Part shown: piece by piece, positions 9,835-19,500 of the stretch | Layout of the letters: each line of letters opens with the position of its first letter | Position numbering within the stretch: the first letter of the stretch is position 1 | Origin: an uncultured Acidobacteriota bacterium | Lineage (GTDB): Bacteria; Acidobacteriota; CAIWXX01 | Reading direction: 5' to 3' | Length of the DNA stretch: 64,000 bases | Assembly: GCA_903916735.1 (NCBI GenBank) | Contig: CAIWXX010000164.1 | Span: 62,001 to 126,000 of the forward strand | Translations under genes and position numbers: made by a program | Notes under the pieces: model-generated | What the model saw: the letters and a program-made list of their open reading frames with translations, nothing else | What the model was told of the DNA's origin: nothing | Databases searched by the model: none

Positions 9835-10251
9835 ATGGACCTGCGCCAGGCCAGCCGGCAACGTCAGGTCTTGCGAGCCATTATCGAAGAGCATCAGCGT
9901 CTGGCGCTTACCCTTTTGCACCCACGCGAGCTGATCAAGGGGACTCTTTATCAACTCCGGACGCGATGTGGCAAGGAGACCTGTCGATGTGCTCGCACTA
10001 AGAAAGACCGACATGTGAGCACCGTTCTGTCATGGAGTGAAGAAGGCCGGACGCGCCTTCGATCGGTCGCCACATCCGATGAGCACCGTCTGCGGCAACT
10101 TGCGGAACAGTACCGTCGATTTCGCGAGACGCGGGCGAGCCTGGTTCAACTCCATCGTCAGATCCTGGAGGCGATTAACTGTTTGGAGGCCGCTCTGCGA
10201 GTTCCACATCCAGCCCCCAGAAGAAGAAGCTCTGAGAAGAAGAGGATGTGA
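9835..10251 (+). CDS. DUF6788-type small protein of a transposable element
   Basis: A 138-residue basic protein. The segment GTLYQLRTRCGKETCRCAR, followed by a short beta-rich stretch (HVSTVLSWSEEGRTRLRSV), matches the pattern of the DUF6788 family: a charged N-terminus, a CGKxxCxC cysteine cluster and a helical tail. These proteins are often found just upstream of transposase genes; their role is not known. Here the stop codon overlaps an ATG (TGATG at 10249-10253) that begins the remnant transposase, the arrangement expected for a coupled two-gene element. The gene itself looks intact. Confidence 0.65.
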   Translation: MDLRQASRQRQVLRAIIEEHQRLALTLLHPRELIKGTLYQLRTRCGKETCRCARTKKDRHVSTVLSWSEEGRTRLRSVATSDEHRLRQLAEQYRRFRETRASLVQLHRQILEAINCLEAALRVPHPAPRRRSSEKKRM

Positions 10252-10706
10252 TGGATCTTGTGACATCCGAGAATGATCGGGAAGCAGTCGTGACCGCGCT
10301 TCGGGCAGGCTAGCGCGGCTCCTGCCTGGAAAATCAGCACGATTGCCCCGTTCCGTTCTTGGGTGCGATCAACCGTGAAATCGATTCTAACGGCGAAGTC
10401 AAAGATTGGATCATCGTGACGGCGGCATCCGATTGGAGCGCTTCCACGATCCGCTCCACATATGAACTCCGTACCTCAATGGAGGAACGACATCGACAAT
10501 ACAAGTGCTTCTGGGATCTGTCAAAGGTCACTTCTCGCGCCTTCTCTCTGGTCATGGGCCATGTGATTTTCGTCCTCCTCAGCTACACCCTTCTCCAGGC
10601 CTTCCTCTTCCGCGAGGAATGTGAGGGTCCAAGAATCCACTTCTTTGAAGAACCACGATTGAACACGTTCACCTTCTTCCCATCAATGGATCCTCAACAG
10701 AGCTGA
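10251..10706 (+). pseudogene. remnant of an IS4-superfamily DDE transposase (nonsense and internal deletion)
   Basis: The frame beginning at ATG 10251 runs 20 codons and hits TAG at 10311-10313; the same frame continues open to 10706. The C-terminal part contains Y-x2-R-x3-E-x6-K exactly (YELRTSMEERHRQYK), the YREK signature around the last catalytic Glu of IS4-family transposases, followed by the hydrophobic helix typical of their C-termini (VIFVLLSYTLLQAF). The upstream RNase H core with both catalytic aspartates is missing, so at most about 150 codons remain of a normal 350-450. I could not find terminal inverted repeats. The element is not functional on its own. Confidence 0.75.
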
Positions 10707-10710
10707 TTCG

Positions 10711-11301
10711 TCACCTCCTAATTGCATGCATCATGCCTTCCAGACCGATGCGGATCATCATGATGGCGATGCCGGCCATGAAGAGCGATGCGACTTTTGC
10801 AAAGGCGCGGCTTCCGGCCCGGCCCATCAGGCGGCTCAAAAGATCGGCGTATCTGAAAATGGACCAGACGACCAGCATATTCATCAGCAATGCGATGATC
10901 GTCGTGATGTAACCGTAGGATTGGACTTCGATCAGGATGGTCGTCAGGGCTGCCGGGCCCATAATGAGCGGGATCCCGATGGGAACGACCCCGACGGTCG
11001 CATCGGGAGCGCGGCGGTTTTCGTGCGAGAAGATCAGATCATACACAGCCAGCACCAGCAGGACGATCCCTCCGCCGACGCGAAAATCGTTTTCGGTGAT
11101 GCCGAGGAATTGAAAGATATAGTGGCCGCCGATCAGAAAAATAAGTGAAATGGCCGCTGCTGTCAGAGTGGCGTCCGTCACCAGCGACCGCTTCTGCTTT
11201 GCCTCCATGCTCTCAGTGAGCGAAAGGAACAAAGGGATTATTCCTATGGGGTCGATGGCAACGAAGAGGGGGATGAAAGAAAGAAAGAAAGTCTTAAGCA
11301 T
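10711..11301 (-). CDS. MarC family integral membrane protein
   Basis: Multi-spanning inner-membrane protein of the MarC/UPF0056 family, with about six hydrophobic segments. The opening LSFIPLFVAIDPIGIIPLFLSLT and the central GVVPIGIPLIMGPAALTT are characteristic. Its transport role is unknown; the old link to multiple antibiotic resistance in E. coli was not confirmed. I chose the ATG at 11301 (MLKTFFLSF) because GGAGA lies seven bases before it; an in-frame start at 11325 would add eight polar residues. Convergent with the transposase remnant, with only four bases between them. Its 196 residues are typical for the family. Confidence 0.9.
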   Translation of the reverse strand: MLKTFFLSFIPLFVAIDPIGIIPLFLSLTESMEAKQKRSLVTDATLTAAAISLIFLIGGHYIFQFLGITENDFRVGGGIVLLVLAVYDLIFSHENRRAPDATVGVVPIGIPLIMGPAALTTILIEVQSYGYITTIIALLMNMLVVWSIFRYADLLSRLMGRAGSRAFAKVASLFMAGIAIMMIRIGLEGMMHAIRR

Positions 11302-11827
11302 TTCGGGTCTCCAGTCAGTATGCAAGAGTGATCAAGGATTGAGGCACAAAGAAGGCGATCGGCAGAATGAAAAATTCCGAACCGACCTGGATTCCAAATC
11401 CGATTGATGTGATATCGCATAAAATGGATGGTATGATGGATCAGTCCCAGTTTCAATTTAAACTCATTCAACGCCTTTCAATATGCATGATCTCTGCGAC
11501 TCACTGATCCCTGACCCCTTCCCGTGTGGTATCTTTCTTTATCGCAAACCATTATCACTCTTGACTGGAACAGGGGATTAGGGATTTTAACGCGGTATGG
11601 ATTGAGTTATGCTTCATGAGAGACGATCACGCTCGACTTGTTGTCCCCGATAAACTTCGCAGATCGATTTGTGCGATTTCAGATGCGACGCTTCCATCAA
11701 TCAAATGGGCTCCTCAGGTTACAAGGCGGCGTTCCATCTGTCAGAATATTGAGATGGAACCCCCGGCGTTGAAAATTGACAACTCTCATACCCGCACTAT
11801 TTTCGCGATTTCGCTTAGAGGTTGAGC
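11302..11827. other. 526-bp divergent intergenic region
   Basis: Lies between the divergent marC-type gene and the small membrane protein gene, so it must hold both promoters. A short plus-strand frame (11616-11825) is open but has no recognisable features and I do not call it. No convincing hairpins or RNA motifs were seen. Confidence 0.5.
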
Positions 11828-12013
11828 ATGGACGTGTTGCAGGCTTGGGTTGGCGATATCTTTAGAAACCTTGGCGCCGTCGACATTTTTCTTTATCGCC
11901 CATTCATGACAGCCGGGGTCGCACTGAGTCTCATCGGCCTGGGCTTTTGCATCAAGGCTGTTTTCACCAGGGCGCTCCGGCAGCGGGGCGTTCTGAAAAA
12001 TGGGGATGTGTAG
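11828..12013 (+). CDS. small hydrophobic protein of unknown function
   Basis: A 61-residue product with one clear membrane segment (TAGVALSLIGLGFCIKAVF) and a basic C-terminal tail (TRALRQRGVLKNGD), predicting an inner-membrane single-pass protein with a cytoplasmic tail. The ATG at 11828 is preceded in frame by a TTG at 11822. It ends one base before the start of the DUF457 gene and contains that gene's ribosome site (GGGGA at 12002-12006), so the two are likely cotranscribed. I recognise no family. It could instead be a short leader frame, although its composition looks like real coding sequence. Confidence 0.5.
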   Translation: MDVLQAWVGDIFRNLGAVDIFLYRPFMTAGVALSLIGLGFCIKAVFTRALRQRGVLKNGDV

Positions 12014-12014
12014 A

Positions 12015-12626
12015 ATGGCGACACCGATCGGACATGCCCTTGCCGGTGCCATCGTTTATGCCGGATTTCGGCGCGCCGGTTGGAAAACGCCATCCATGAT
12101 TGCAGCCATCGTCGCTGCAAATCTTCCGGATATCGATTTTTTTCCAGGTCTTTTTGTCCATGCCCTCAGGAAATATCATCATGGTGTCACGCACAGCATC
12201 GGCGCCGTCGTTGTCGGAGCAGTGTTGCTGGCTGCTGTTTGGATGCTGGCCAGACGGCTCCGGCTGCGCCGACTTGAGCTGCCGTTTCTGAAACGCGGCG
12301 ATACTCGGCCGGCTTCGACAACCACCGGCATCGGGTTTCTCCGATTAACTCTCTTTTTCGGAGCCTGCATACTCTCTCATGTGCTCATCGACTACATCAC
12401 GGTTGATCGAGGAGGCTTGATCGGTATTCCCCTGTTGTGGCCTTTTGGGAAAGCGTTCTACATCGCTGTGTATCCGATTTTCGGAGATGTCTGGCGTGCA
12501 CCTCTGTTCTCCAAAAAGGTCATCATTCATAACCTCTGCAACGTCATTGTCGAAGTGATCGCGTTTGTCCCTATACTCGTCCTGTTGCTATACTTCCGAC
12601 GAAGAAAAGAGGAAAAGAAGAGATGA
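12015..12626 (+). CDS. YdjM/DUF457-type membrane-bound metal-dependent hydrolase
   Basis: Inner-membrane protein of the LexA-binding/YdjM (DUF457) family. Conserved metal-ligand-type residues are visible: TPIGHALAG near the N-terminus, NLPDIDFF, then HHGVTHSIG and SHVLIDYIT, giving the His/Asp set expected for the family. Four to five hydrophobic segments alternate with these motifs, and the last is followed by a very basic tail (RRRKEEKKR). Biochemical function is not established. The ATG at 12015 is chosen over an in-frame ATG at 12000 because GGGGA sits eight bases before it. It overlaps the next gene by four bases (ATGA). Confidence 0.83.
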   Translation: MATPIGHALAGAIVYAGFRRAGWKTPSMIAAIVAANLPDIDFFPGLFVHALRKYHHGVTHSIGAVVVGAVLLAAVWMLARRLRLRRLELPFLKRGDTRPASTTTGIGFLRLTLFFGACILSHVLIDYITVDRGGLIGIPLLWPFGKAFYIAVYPIFGDVWRAPLFSKKVIIHNLCNVIVEVIAFVPILVLLLYFRRRKEEKKR

Positions 12627-13525
12627 AAAACATACTATGGCTGACGATGCTTTTCGTGTTGTGCTTCCCTCTGTCGCTGCTCACAGCCGCCGAGCCGGCG
12701 CCAGGGAAGGCGGAGCAAGAGATCGAGAAATGGTGGAAGGAGCAGACGGATAATTTCCGCACCTCAGAAACGTCTCCGCTTGCCGCCAGTGGCTCGTTTT
12801 ATTTGAATCCCGGCCAGCGCCTGGCGCTTGTCCCAGGGCAGCCGGGCCGGGCCACTGAACCGATTACACATGGTATTATCTCGGTTTACGCTCCTCCTCA
12901 AGGCTTCGTCGTCACATTCACAGGCATCACGAAGGCAGCTCTTCAAGAAAAGGCCGTCACCTCCACGTCGCTCACGATCGCGGGTAACGGAGAGGTCATA
13001 AAAGCTGATGGCCTGATTATCCGATATTCGCTCCAGGGCGAAACAGGACGCGTCATGGCTTTTCAGCCTGGCACGCCGAAGCAGAAGTCCTTTAAGGGAT
13101 TCACCCGATATCCGATCGATCTCCGGTATCGTGTCCCCATGCAGCTCGTCCCGCTCAAGGTACCTGAACCAGTCATCATGGGAACAAGCCAGGGGCGTAT
13201 CAAGAATTTCCTGCGGGTTGGATATTTTGATTTCGACATCGCCGGAGACAAATTCAAGCTATACGCATATAAGGAGAGTGCGGCGTCAGCTGAATTGTTT
13301 CTGCCGTTTAAAGACGGGAGCGCCGGCAAGGAAACCTACGGTGCCGGCCGCTATGTCGATCCTGAATTGGTGACGAATAACATGTTCATAATCGATTTTA
13401 ATGTCGCCTACAATCCACTCTGTGCTCTTTCACCATACTACAATTGCGTCCGACCTCCGACTGAAAATTGCATCATGGTTCAGATCAAAGCCGGCGAAAA
13501 GGCGCCGCCCGCCGGAAGCCATTAA
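12623..13525 (+). CDS. DUF1684 domain-containing exported protein
   Basis: A 300-residue protein with a clear signal peptide (MKNILWLTMLFVLCFPLSLL, cleavage near TAA-EP). The rest fits the DUF1684 family: an N-terminal acidic helix (IEKWWKEQTDNFRTSETSPLA), a mid-region describing an aliphatic beta fold, and the conserved C-terminal stretch GAGRYVDPE...DFNVAYNPLCALS followed by the Cys/Pro/Asn cluster RPPTENCIMVQIKAGEK. The function of this family is unknown; many members are periplasmic or lipoproteins. Its start overlaps the stop of the DUF457 gene, so both are in one operon. Confidence 0.85.
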   Translation: MKNILWLTMLFVLCFPLSLLTAAEPAPGKAEQEIEKWWKEQTDNFRTSETSPLAASGSFYLNPGQRLALVPGQPGRATEPITHGIISVYAPPQGFVVTFTGITKAALQEKAVTSTSLTIAGNGEVIKADGLIIRYSLQGETGRVMAFQPGTPKQKSFKGFTRYPIDLRYRVPMQLVPLKVPEPVIMGTSQGRIKNFLRVGYFDFDIAGDKFKLYAYKESAASAELFLPFKDGSAGKETYGAGRYVDPELVTNNMFIIDFNVAYNPLCALSPYYNCVRPPTENCIMVQIKAGEKAPPAGSH

Positions 13526-13958
13526 TGGATACTTGTTGGTTTCTGACCCTCATTCTCAGTGCGTCAGTGATTCCTAATTATTATTGTGAATAATTCTTTC
13601 TGTGAGTTGAGACGAATGAAATAGTGATGCGGTCTAAACCTGCGCAGTTTGTGATGGTTGTCCTGTAAGAGAATTTCGTCCTTTCCTGAAGCGACTCGGC
13701 AGATCAGGGCTGGAAGGAGTTGCGATCAAGAAAGGTTCGGATACGATTGTGCTTGTCCGCTGCATTATGAATGATGATCGGACACAAGCCGAGTGGGTAT
13801 CCATCAAAATAAAAACAACGCCTCATAGTCAGCATACTGGCGTTAGTGCTTACGGCCTGATCGCGTGCTCGTCCTGCGAAATACATCTGACGCCCAATGC
13901 GTCCTATCTCATTCGATTGTTATGCGCGTCCGGAGTTGCAGGCGCGGCCGACAGCGAA
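13526..13958. other. 433-bp intergenic region with an unassigned open frame
   Basis: Convergent interval between the DUF1684 gene and lipA. The plus frame from about 13638 to 14003 is open without a start at its 5' end (translation includes FLKRLGRSGLEGVAIKKGSD, then IVLVRCIMNDDRTQAEW) and reads like real protein, possibly a decayed gene. It overlaps the end of lipA by 45 bases. I recognise no family. A weak AT-rich hairpin (AATTATTATTGTGAATAATT, near 13575) follows the DUF1684 stop. Confidence 0.35.
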
Positions 13959-14837
13959 TTATTCAATCCGTGCGTGGTAGGAGCTGCGGACCAAGGGGCC
14001 TGAGTCGACACACTCGAATCCAAGCGATTCCGCCTGGGTTTTAAGATCTGCAAATTCATCTGGAGTGTAAAAACGAGCGACGGAGTGATGTTGCCTTGAC
14101 GGCTGAAGATATTGGCCAATGGTGAGATATCGACAACCAACTGATCGAAGGTCTTTGAAAACAGAGAGGACTTCTTCCGGTTCTTCGCCCATCCCGATCA
14201 TGATCCCGCTTTTCGTGATGGAGGACGAATTGAGCTCCGCGGCGAGGCGCAGCACATCTAGTGAACGCTCATAGCGGGCAATCGGTCGGACTTTGTCATA
14301 GAGCCGAGGGACTGTTTCGATATTGTGGTTGAAAACGTCCGCATGGGCCTCGACGACCCGCTCTACCGATTCGCGTCTTCCGGCGAAATCCGGTACGAGC
14401 AGCTCAATTTTTGTTTGCTGGCACGTCCGACGGATCGCGTGAGCCGTCAGATAAAAAATCTCCGCTCCTCCATCATTAAGATCATCTCGCGTAACGCTCG
14501 TCACAACGGCATGCCGTATGCCCATCAGCTTAACGGCGTCGGCGACGCGTGCTGGCTCATCCGGATCGACGCGAGCCGGTTGCCCACTGGTGACGGCGCA
14601 ATACATGCAATGGCGCGTGCAGATGTTTCCCAGGATCATGAAGGTGGCTGTTCCAGAGCTCCAGCATTCTGAGATGTTCGGGCACAGAGCGCTTTCACAA
14701 ACCGTGTGCAGTCCGGAACGACGCATGATCGATTTTAAGCGGAAGTAGGCTTCTCCTGACGGCAGGCGGATTTTTAGCCAGTCGGGCCTGGGTGTGCGAC
14801 TTTCAGAGTGAGAATTCGGTGGAGTCGGTTCGTTCAT
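13959..14837 (-). CDS. lipA: lipoyl synthase
   Basis: Radical SAM enzyme that inserts two sulfur atoms into octanoyl groups on E2 and H proteins to make lipoyl groups. Both iron-sulfur binding sets are visible: the auxiliary cluster cysteines in CESALCPNISEC and the SAM cluster in CTRHCMYC. The C-terminal RSSYHA motif, whose serine ligates the auxiliary cluster, is intact. The 292 residues match the usual length. It follows an unknown coiled-coil gene by five bases and is probably cotranscribed with it. No octanoyltransferase (LipB/LipM) is in the window. Confidence 0.96.
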   Translation of the reverse strand: MNEPTPPNSHSESRTPRPDWLKIRLPSGEAYFRLKSIMRRSGLHTVCESALCPNISECWSSGTATFMILGNICTRHCMYCAVTSGQPARVDPDEPARVADAVKLMGIRHAVVTSVTRDDLNDGGAEIFYLTAHAIRRTCQQTKIELLVPDFAGRRESVERVVEAHADVFNHNIETVPRLYDKVRPIARYERSLDVLRLAAELNSSSITKSGIMIGMGEEPEEVLSVFKDLRSVGCRYLTIGQYLQPSRQHHSVARFYTPDEFADLKTQAESLGFECVDSGPLVRSSYHARIE

Positions 14838-14842
14838 GGGCG

Positions 14843-15307
14843 CTACTTAAAGATCTCCAGGATTTCATCAAGCTGGCACATCTTTTTCTGAGACGACTCG
14901 ATCGCAGCCTCCATCTGCCCGATCTGCTTTTTGTTGTCTTCGATGGCGTGACGGTGGAGCTCGATTTCTTTCATGAGAGATGCTTTGACACGTGTCGTGT
15001 CTCCGAGTACCTCTTCGACGGAGACACCCATCGCGGCCATCGTCTTTCGAACGATCGCCGCTCCTGTCTTGCGATTCACCTCAGGAGGCAGCTCCCGTAT
15101 AAGGTTGATCAGCGTATCGACTTGTGGATTCAATCCTGTCACCGAGCTCGCGTTTACCTGTGGAGTCTCAATTGATGTGGCCGTGACCGGTTCGGGCGGA
15201 ACGGCCTGCTCGTCATTGGACGCTTCTCCGGCCGAGCCGATGACCGCCTTGAGGATCTTGTGTCCCCAACCTTCCTCTTTGTTCTGATCGCTCATTTCAT
15301 CGTTCAT
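14843..15307 (-). CDS. hypothetical coiled-coil protein upstream of lipA
   Basis: A 154-residue soluble protein I do not recognise. The first third is polar with low complexity (Glu, Asn, Pro, Thr). Residues about 55-95 (VDTLINLIRELPPEVNRKTG then AIVRKTMAAMGVSVEEVLGD) look helical, and the last 50 residues form a heptad-like helix (KEIELHRHAIEDNKKQIGQM and on), so a C-terminal coiled coil is likely. GGAG precedes the ATG at 15307 by about seven bases. It is the first gene of a pair with lipA and divergent from hemW; a link to lipoylation is inferred from position only. Confidence 0.75.
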   Translation of the reverse strand: MNDEMSDQNKEEGWGHKILKAVIGSAGEASNDEQAVPPEPVTATSIETPQVNASSVTGLNPQVDTLINLIRELPPEVNRKTGAAIVRKTMAAMGVSVEEVLGDTTRVKASLMKEIELHRHAIEDNKKQIGQMEAAIESSQKKMCQLDEILEIFK

Positions 15308-15479
15308 ATCAATCTCCAGGGAAGAACATAGTCAAGAGGATCGATGGCTGTCAATGCCGTCGCCGTTTAGAAAGTGGGTTTGAGAAAGAGGATCTGAGAA
15401 TCAGGAAACATGAAAAGAATGTTTCTCTTGACTCACTGCTTCCACAGGATTTAGAGTGAGCTTCACATCGGTTGAGATA

Positions 15480-16586
15480 ATGCAGCGAGCAGGATTGTAT
15501 GTCCACATCCCTTTTTGCACAACGAGGTGCGGCTACTGTCATTTTGCGACAACAGTAGAGAGTGCACACGAACAGTACGTATCGGCGCTTCTTACCGAAG
15601 TGAAGAGCATTTCCTCTGCGCCGCCAGTCAGGGATCTGATCTATGATTCCATCTATTTCGGAGGAGGAACCCCGAGCCTCCTGCGGCTGGATCTATTTGA
15701 AAGGATCGTCACGGCACTTCGTGCCTCTTTCCGTATCGATGATGATTGTGAATTCACGATCGAAGCCAATCCGGAGCGTCCGGGAGGTGTCGGCGAACAT
15801 GCCGCGTTCTATTCGGGCCTCGGCGTCAACCGCGTCAGCATCGGTGTGCAGAGCGCGGTTCCATCCGAGCTTGTCGCCCTTGATCGCCGCCATACTATTG
15901 AGGAAGTGGAAGAGACAGTCGCGTTGGTGCGTGGCCAAATTGAAAATGTCAACCTGGATTTCATCCTCGGGGTTCCAGGACAAGATCAGAAGAGTCTCGC
16001 GCTCTCTTTGGAGCTCATCCGCCGTCTGGGGACATCCCACGTTTCACTCTATATTCTGGAGATTTTTCCAGAGACCCCAATCAGCCGCCTCCCGCCTTCC
16101 GACGACGATCTCGTTGCATCTCTGTATCAGGATTCGTGCCGATTTCTGGCCAACAGCGGTTATCGCCACTATGAAATATGCAACTTTGCGCACCCGGGCC
16201 GTGAAAGTCGCCATAACCGAAAATATTGGAATGGATCCTCTTATATCGGCCTGGGGCTTTCGGCGGCATCTTTCTATGATGGGATCAGGCTCACCAATAC
16301 ATCCGGCTTTTCTTCCTATTTGGCCGATCCGAGTCGGGATCGCGAGATGATCCATATGGATCGTGACAGCATCTCTCGCGAATTGTTGTTCTTAGGGCTC
16401 CGAACCGTCGAAGGGATTGACTGTTCTTACTTTGAAAATGCATTTGGCTATGATCCCGCGACTCGGTTTCGGAAAGACTGGGAAGAGCTCATGGACCTCG
16501 GGCTTGTTGTCAAGGAGGACACTCGGTTTCGAATTCCCGAGGAAAAAATGCTTCTGGGCAACGAGGTTTTCATGAGATTTCTGTAG
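15480..16586 (+). CDS. hemW: radical SAM heme chaperone HemW (coproporphyrinogen oxidase-like)
   Basis: Radical SAM protein of the HemN/HemW family. The opening GLYVHIPFCTTRCGYCHF gives the CxxxCxxC cluster with the aromatic residue before the SAM site, and GGGTPS, the GxQ segment SIGVQS and NLDFILGVPGQ all fit. At about 370 residues it matches HemW rather than the longer true oxygen-independent oxidase HemN (about 455), so heme transfer is the more likely role. The frame is open from a GTG at 15456; the ATG at 15480 begins the conserved part nine residues later. It is divergent from the lipA pair and ten bases before the giant regulator. Confidence 0.88.
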   Translation: MQRAGLYVHIPFCTTRCGYCHFATTVESAHEQYVSALLTEVKSISSAPPVRDLIYDSIYFGGGTPSLLRLDLFERIVTALRASFRIDDDCEFTIEANPERPGGVGEHAAFYSGLGVNRVSIGVQSAVPSELVALDRRHTIEEVEETVALVRGQIENVNLDFILGVPGQDQKSLALSLELIRRLGTSHVSLYILEIFPETPISRLPPSDDDLVASLYQDSCRFLANSGYRHYEICNFAHPGRESRHNRKYWNGSSYIGLGLSAASFYDGIRLTNTSGFSSYLADPSRDREMIHMDRDSISRELLFLGLRTVEGIDCSYFENAFGYDPATRFRKDWEELMDLGLVVKEDTRFRIPEEKMLLGNEVFMRFL

Positions 16587-16595
16587 GACAATTGC

Positions 16596-19500
16596 ATGAA
16601 GCACACAGGCGTCTCCGAGGAACGCGCGACTTCGCTCGCGCCCTTACCTCCAGGGCATGGGATAACCTCCAATCGGCAATCGGTTTTGTATCGATCCCAG
16701 GATGGACTCGGCCGAGATTCGGCTGTGCGTGTGTTCGCACGAAATAGCGGGCTGCCCCTGGATTCATCCGCCTTGCATGCCTATTCGCAGCTCGATCATG
16801 CGCACCTCCAACGTATTTTTTCAACCGGATGTCTGAATGCCGGAGGCTTCTACATCGCGGCTGAATGGCTCGATGTCGACGCCACCATGACCTCCCGCTG
16901 GCCTCTGCCGATGGATGTCGTGCGACAGACAGCTTGTCAACTGCTGGCTGCACTTGCATTTCTCCACAACCAGAAATTATTCCATCAGAACATCAGTCCT
17001 CTCGCTGTATCCTTGCTGCCGGGTCGAGCCGTTTTCGCCGTCTCTGAACAGATGATCACTGCTGTGCCTGGGTCGACCGGCGGTGGCCGATGCGCATTGA
17101 AGGATATTCATGATCTGGGGCTGCTCCTTCTGAGGCTGGCCGTTGGATGCGACGGTGAATGTGAAGCGGATCAGGGTAGGCTCCGAAAAGCGCTTCAGGC
17201 TGTTCCGAATTCTGATCTACGGGATTTCATCGAGTGTCTGTTGGATGAGAGTGCATCGATCTCGGCCGAGGAGGCCCTTGTGAAGTGCTCCCGCTGGATT
17301 GATGCTCGCAGACCGGAGGCACTGCGGAGTTGCATTGGTCGAATCCGATGGATCGATCCTAGGCTCGTGATGGCCTACGAAGCGGCGGTGGCGGAGTTGC
17401 GGCGAGGCCGGTCTTCTTTTCTTTTCGTCGAGGGCCGATGGGGGACAGGACGTCAGCAGATGCTTGTGGATCTTCTGGATTGCCATGGAGAGAGGACGCT
17501 GCCTCTTGCTGCCCGTTCAATCAGCGGCGTTTTGGAAACAGCCGCTGTGCGGCTGGAAGATGCTGTGCGCCGATTGGCATCGGCCTTCGGAGGAGAGATC
17601 GCAACTGCCGGCGCCATCGGGAAACGGATATCACGTATGGCGCAGGGCATTCTGGAGCGATCTGGTCGCGATGCCGTCGTCTTGTCCATTGAAATCGACG
17701 ATGACCCTGGCTCTGATGACACGAATTTTTTGGACGATCTGCTGCCCTATTTGAACGGCTCCCCGGTGATGGTTCTGGCGCATTCCTCATCAACCCCGGC
17801 TCGTCTTCCGGGCGAAGCGGCTGTTTGCCGGTTGGATTATCCTGATGCTTCGGCGCTTTCGCGGCGTTTTTTTCTTCCTGGCCGAGGGGCCGTTTCGATC
17901 ATGAAACGGCTGGCTGTTGAAGCCGGGGGCAATGTGGAGCTTTTCAAAGATGGGCTCCATTCGGCTCTTCTCATGCGCGGCGCTCGTGCTCTTGACGGGA
18001 CCTGGAAAGGGGGCGGTGCGACGATCCTCGTGTCCAGCCCGGGACACATTTTCGATGCATTGCCGGAGACTCAGCGACATCTTGTGACTCTCCTCTTGAG
18101 CGCAGAATCTCCACTTCCAAGAAATCTCTTGACTGATGAAGAGTGCGAGTGCCTCTCCTCCTTGGCACTGCTCATCAACAGTGATGGCGATCAAGTTTCT
18201 CTCAGAGCAGAAACACGGCATGCCCTTCGGCGAACTGCCGGCCTGACGCGCGCCGGCGCCTTGAGTCTGCTGGCGCGGCTCCGTGATCATGGCTCTCAGC
18301 TCGCCCCTCTGACGATGGCTATGCTTCTCATGGGAGCGGGAAGGTATGCAAACGCCATCATGGCACTCAGAGAGACCGGCACGGCCCGTCTTCGATTCGT
18401 GCCTCGGGCACAGGCACATCGGCTCTTTGATCGCCTGGCGCCGCATGCCAACCGTTCCCAAGATGCCGACTTTTGGGAGCTGCGCGGTGATTGGGCGACG
18501 TCAGTCGAGCTCTATCGTGAAGGAATCGCGGCCTATCGACGGGCGATGTCTTTTCAAATACCGGGAGGTGGCACGATTATCTGCAAATATGTACGTGCCG
18601 CCGAATCGGCAACAGATTACCGCCTTGCGGTACGGATTGCCGAAGAAGCTGTGGGCGAAGCGACGGGATCGGCTGCAGTTGAGCTCCGCTGTGCCGCGGC
18701 GCGCTGCCGATACCTCATCGGTGATACAGAAGCCGCCGGCGCACACTGGAACATCGCGCAGGCGTTCTGCCGGCGGCCGGCAGTCGATCCGTTGATTGCC
18801 GGAAAATGCCTCCGCGATTACGGATACTTTCTTCTTCGCCGGGATGATGACAAAAAGAAAGCCAGAGAAGCCCTCCTCGACGCCGAAAAGATACTGACTC
18901 AGATTGATGGGGCAGCCGCAGAAGCTGCACAGGCCCGGCACTATCTCGGCATTCTCCAAAAAAACGAAGGCGAACGCGACAAAGCCCTTAAGAGTTTCCG
19001 CGTTGCCGCGGGTCTTTACGCCGAGGAGGGGAACCTTTTGCAGCAGGGCAAAGTGGCGTCCGATCTCGGTGTCCTCTATATGGATCAGGAAATGTGGAGT
19101 GAGGCGCGGCGTGAGTTGGAGACCAGCCTGAGTCTCTTCCGAAAAATCCGAAATCGCCGCTCTCTCACACTCGCCAGTTTCAATCTGGCCGAAGTGATGT
19201 TGTCGACGGGAGAATACGAAGAGGCGCAGCGGCTTCTAGAGTTATGTTTGGATGCTGATCGCGCCAGTGGGAATCTCCGCTCGACGGCCTATGACCTGTC
19301 GAGTCTGGGAATGGTGGCTCTCTGCAAAGGTGATGTTGAAGAAGCTCGTCTGCGGCTGGCTGAAGCGTCTGAAATTTTTGCCGCCCAGAAGGATCGGGTC
19401 GAGATGATTGACACGATGTTGAAGCAGGTTCGCCTGCAGCTGCTCGACAATTCTCTGGATGCAGCCGCCTCACTCCTCGATACAATCTCCGCACATCGGC

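Noticed and set aside
17790-18461. 223-residue open frame on the minus strand
   Set aside because: Shadow of the giant regulator; rich in Arg and Gln with no recognisable features.
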